DNA from: Halobacteriovorax sp.
Lineage (GTDB): Bacteria > Bdellovibrionota > Bacteriovoracia > Bacteriovoracales > Bacteriovoracaceae
Assembly: GCA_002720865.1 (NCBI GenBank)
Contig: PBIO01000016.1
Span: 1 to 48,771, forward strand
DNA length: 48,771 nt
Direction: 5' to 3'
The position numbers and the translations under genes are program-made. The notes under the pieces were generated by a model, which saw only the letters and a program-made list of their open reading frames with translations, searched no databases and was not told the origin of the DNA. Of this stretch, positions 48,728-48,771 are shown piece by piece (the stretch's first letter is position 1; each line of letters begins with the position of its first letter).

Positions 48728-48771
48728 TTTTTTAGGCTGATTACGATTTTTTCACCTTTATGCTCTCTATA

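Overview
This window looks like part of a large, tailed-phage (jumbo-type) genome from an AT-rich virus of a Gram-negative host. The reasons are dense, overlapping small genes mostly on the minus strand, many short phage-type hypothetical proteins, several peptidoglycan hydrolases, a phage-style DNA ligase, dNMP kinase and deaminase, six tRNA genes with encoded CCA, four lipoproteins with lipoboxes, and many proteins opening with a T4-like capsid-targeting leader. No structural head or tail genes are seen, apart from a possible adhesin/Hint tail at the left edge. The phage and host assignments are inference.

Layout. 1-5.7 kb: mixed-strand accessory genes: a partial EF-hand + Hint protein, a CREST/ceramidase-like membrane protein, a small lipoprotein pair, VanY-like and C39-like peptidases, and a fatty-acid-hydroxylase-like membrane protein. 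5.7-19.6 kb: patatin, lytic transglycosylase, deoxynucleoside kinase, secreted alpha/beta hydrolase, cupin, DnaJ, metallophosphoesterase, HAD, SET and trypsin-like genes, with a dispersed set of small SH3-like proteins. 19.6-34 kb: a tightly overlapping minus-strand block in which 11 otherwise unrelated proteins start with M-x-L-L-R-x-Y-I-R-x-L-L-x-E, and two more start with a second form (K-x-x-L-R-K-x-I-R). 34-47.7 kb: second fatty-acid hydroxylase, IMPDH-like enzyme, M50 protease, TilS next to a CAU-anticodon tRNA, deaminase, DNA ligase, M15 peptidase and a strongly structured 160-nt intergenic RNA candidate. 47.7-48.7 kb: tRNA cluster (Arg, Asn, Pro, Gly) interrupted by a plus-strand lipoprotein zincin.

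How the genes may work together. The leader-bearing proteins (CCA-nucleotidyltransferase/HAD fusion, DEDD exonuclease, GNAT-like proteins, 2H phosphoesterase, two zincins, a 688-residue multidomain protein and others) are best explained as capsid-packaged cargo. The leaders end in (L/I)-x-E, the cleavage rule of the T4 prohead protease, so these proteins would be trimmed in the prohead and delivered with the DNA. A conserved minus-strand promoter (CGTGyAAA, 16-17 nt, TATAAT) recurs at least five times. Several genes (CREST, two di-iron hydroxylase-like proteins, patatin, ferritin-like di-iron protein) point to lipid or membrane remodelling. TilS plus tRNA(CAU) suggests phage control of AUA decoding.

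No gene-free stretch exceeds about 300 bases. The longest (44016-44290) holds a promoter, a leader hairpin and the structured RNA. In 642-873 I see only AT-rich sequence with a short repeated GATTAGGTT and no convincing gene. No CRISPR array, insertion sequence or rRNA was seen.
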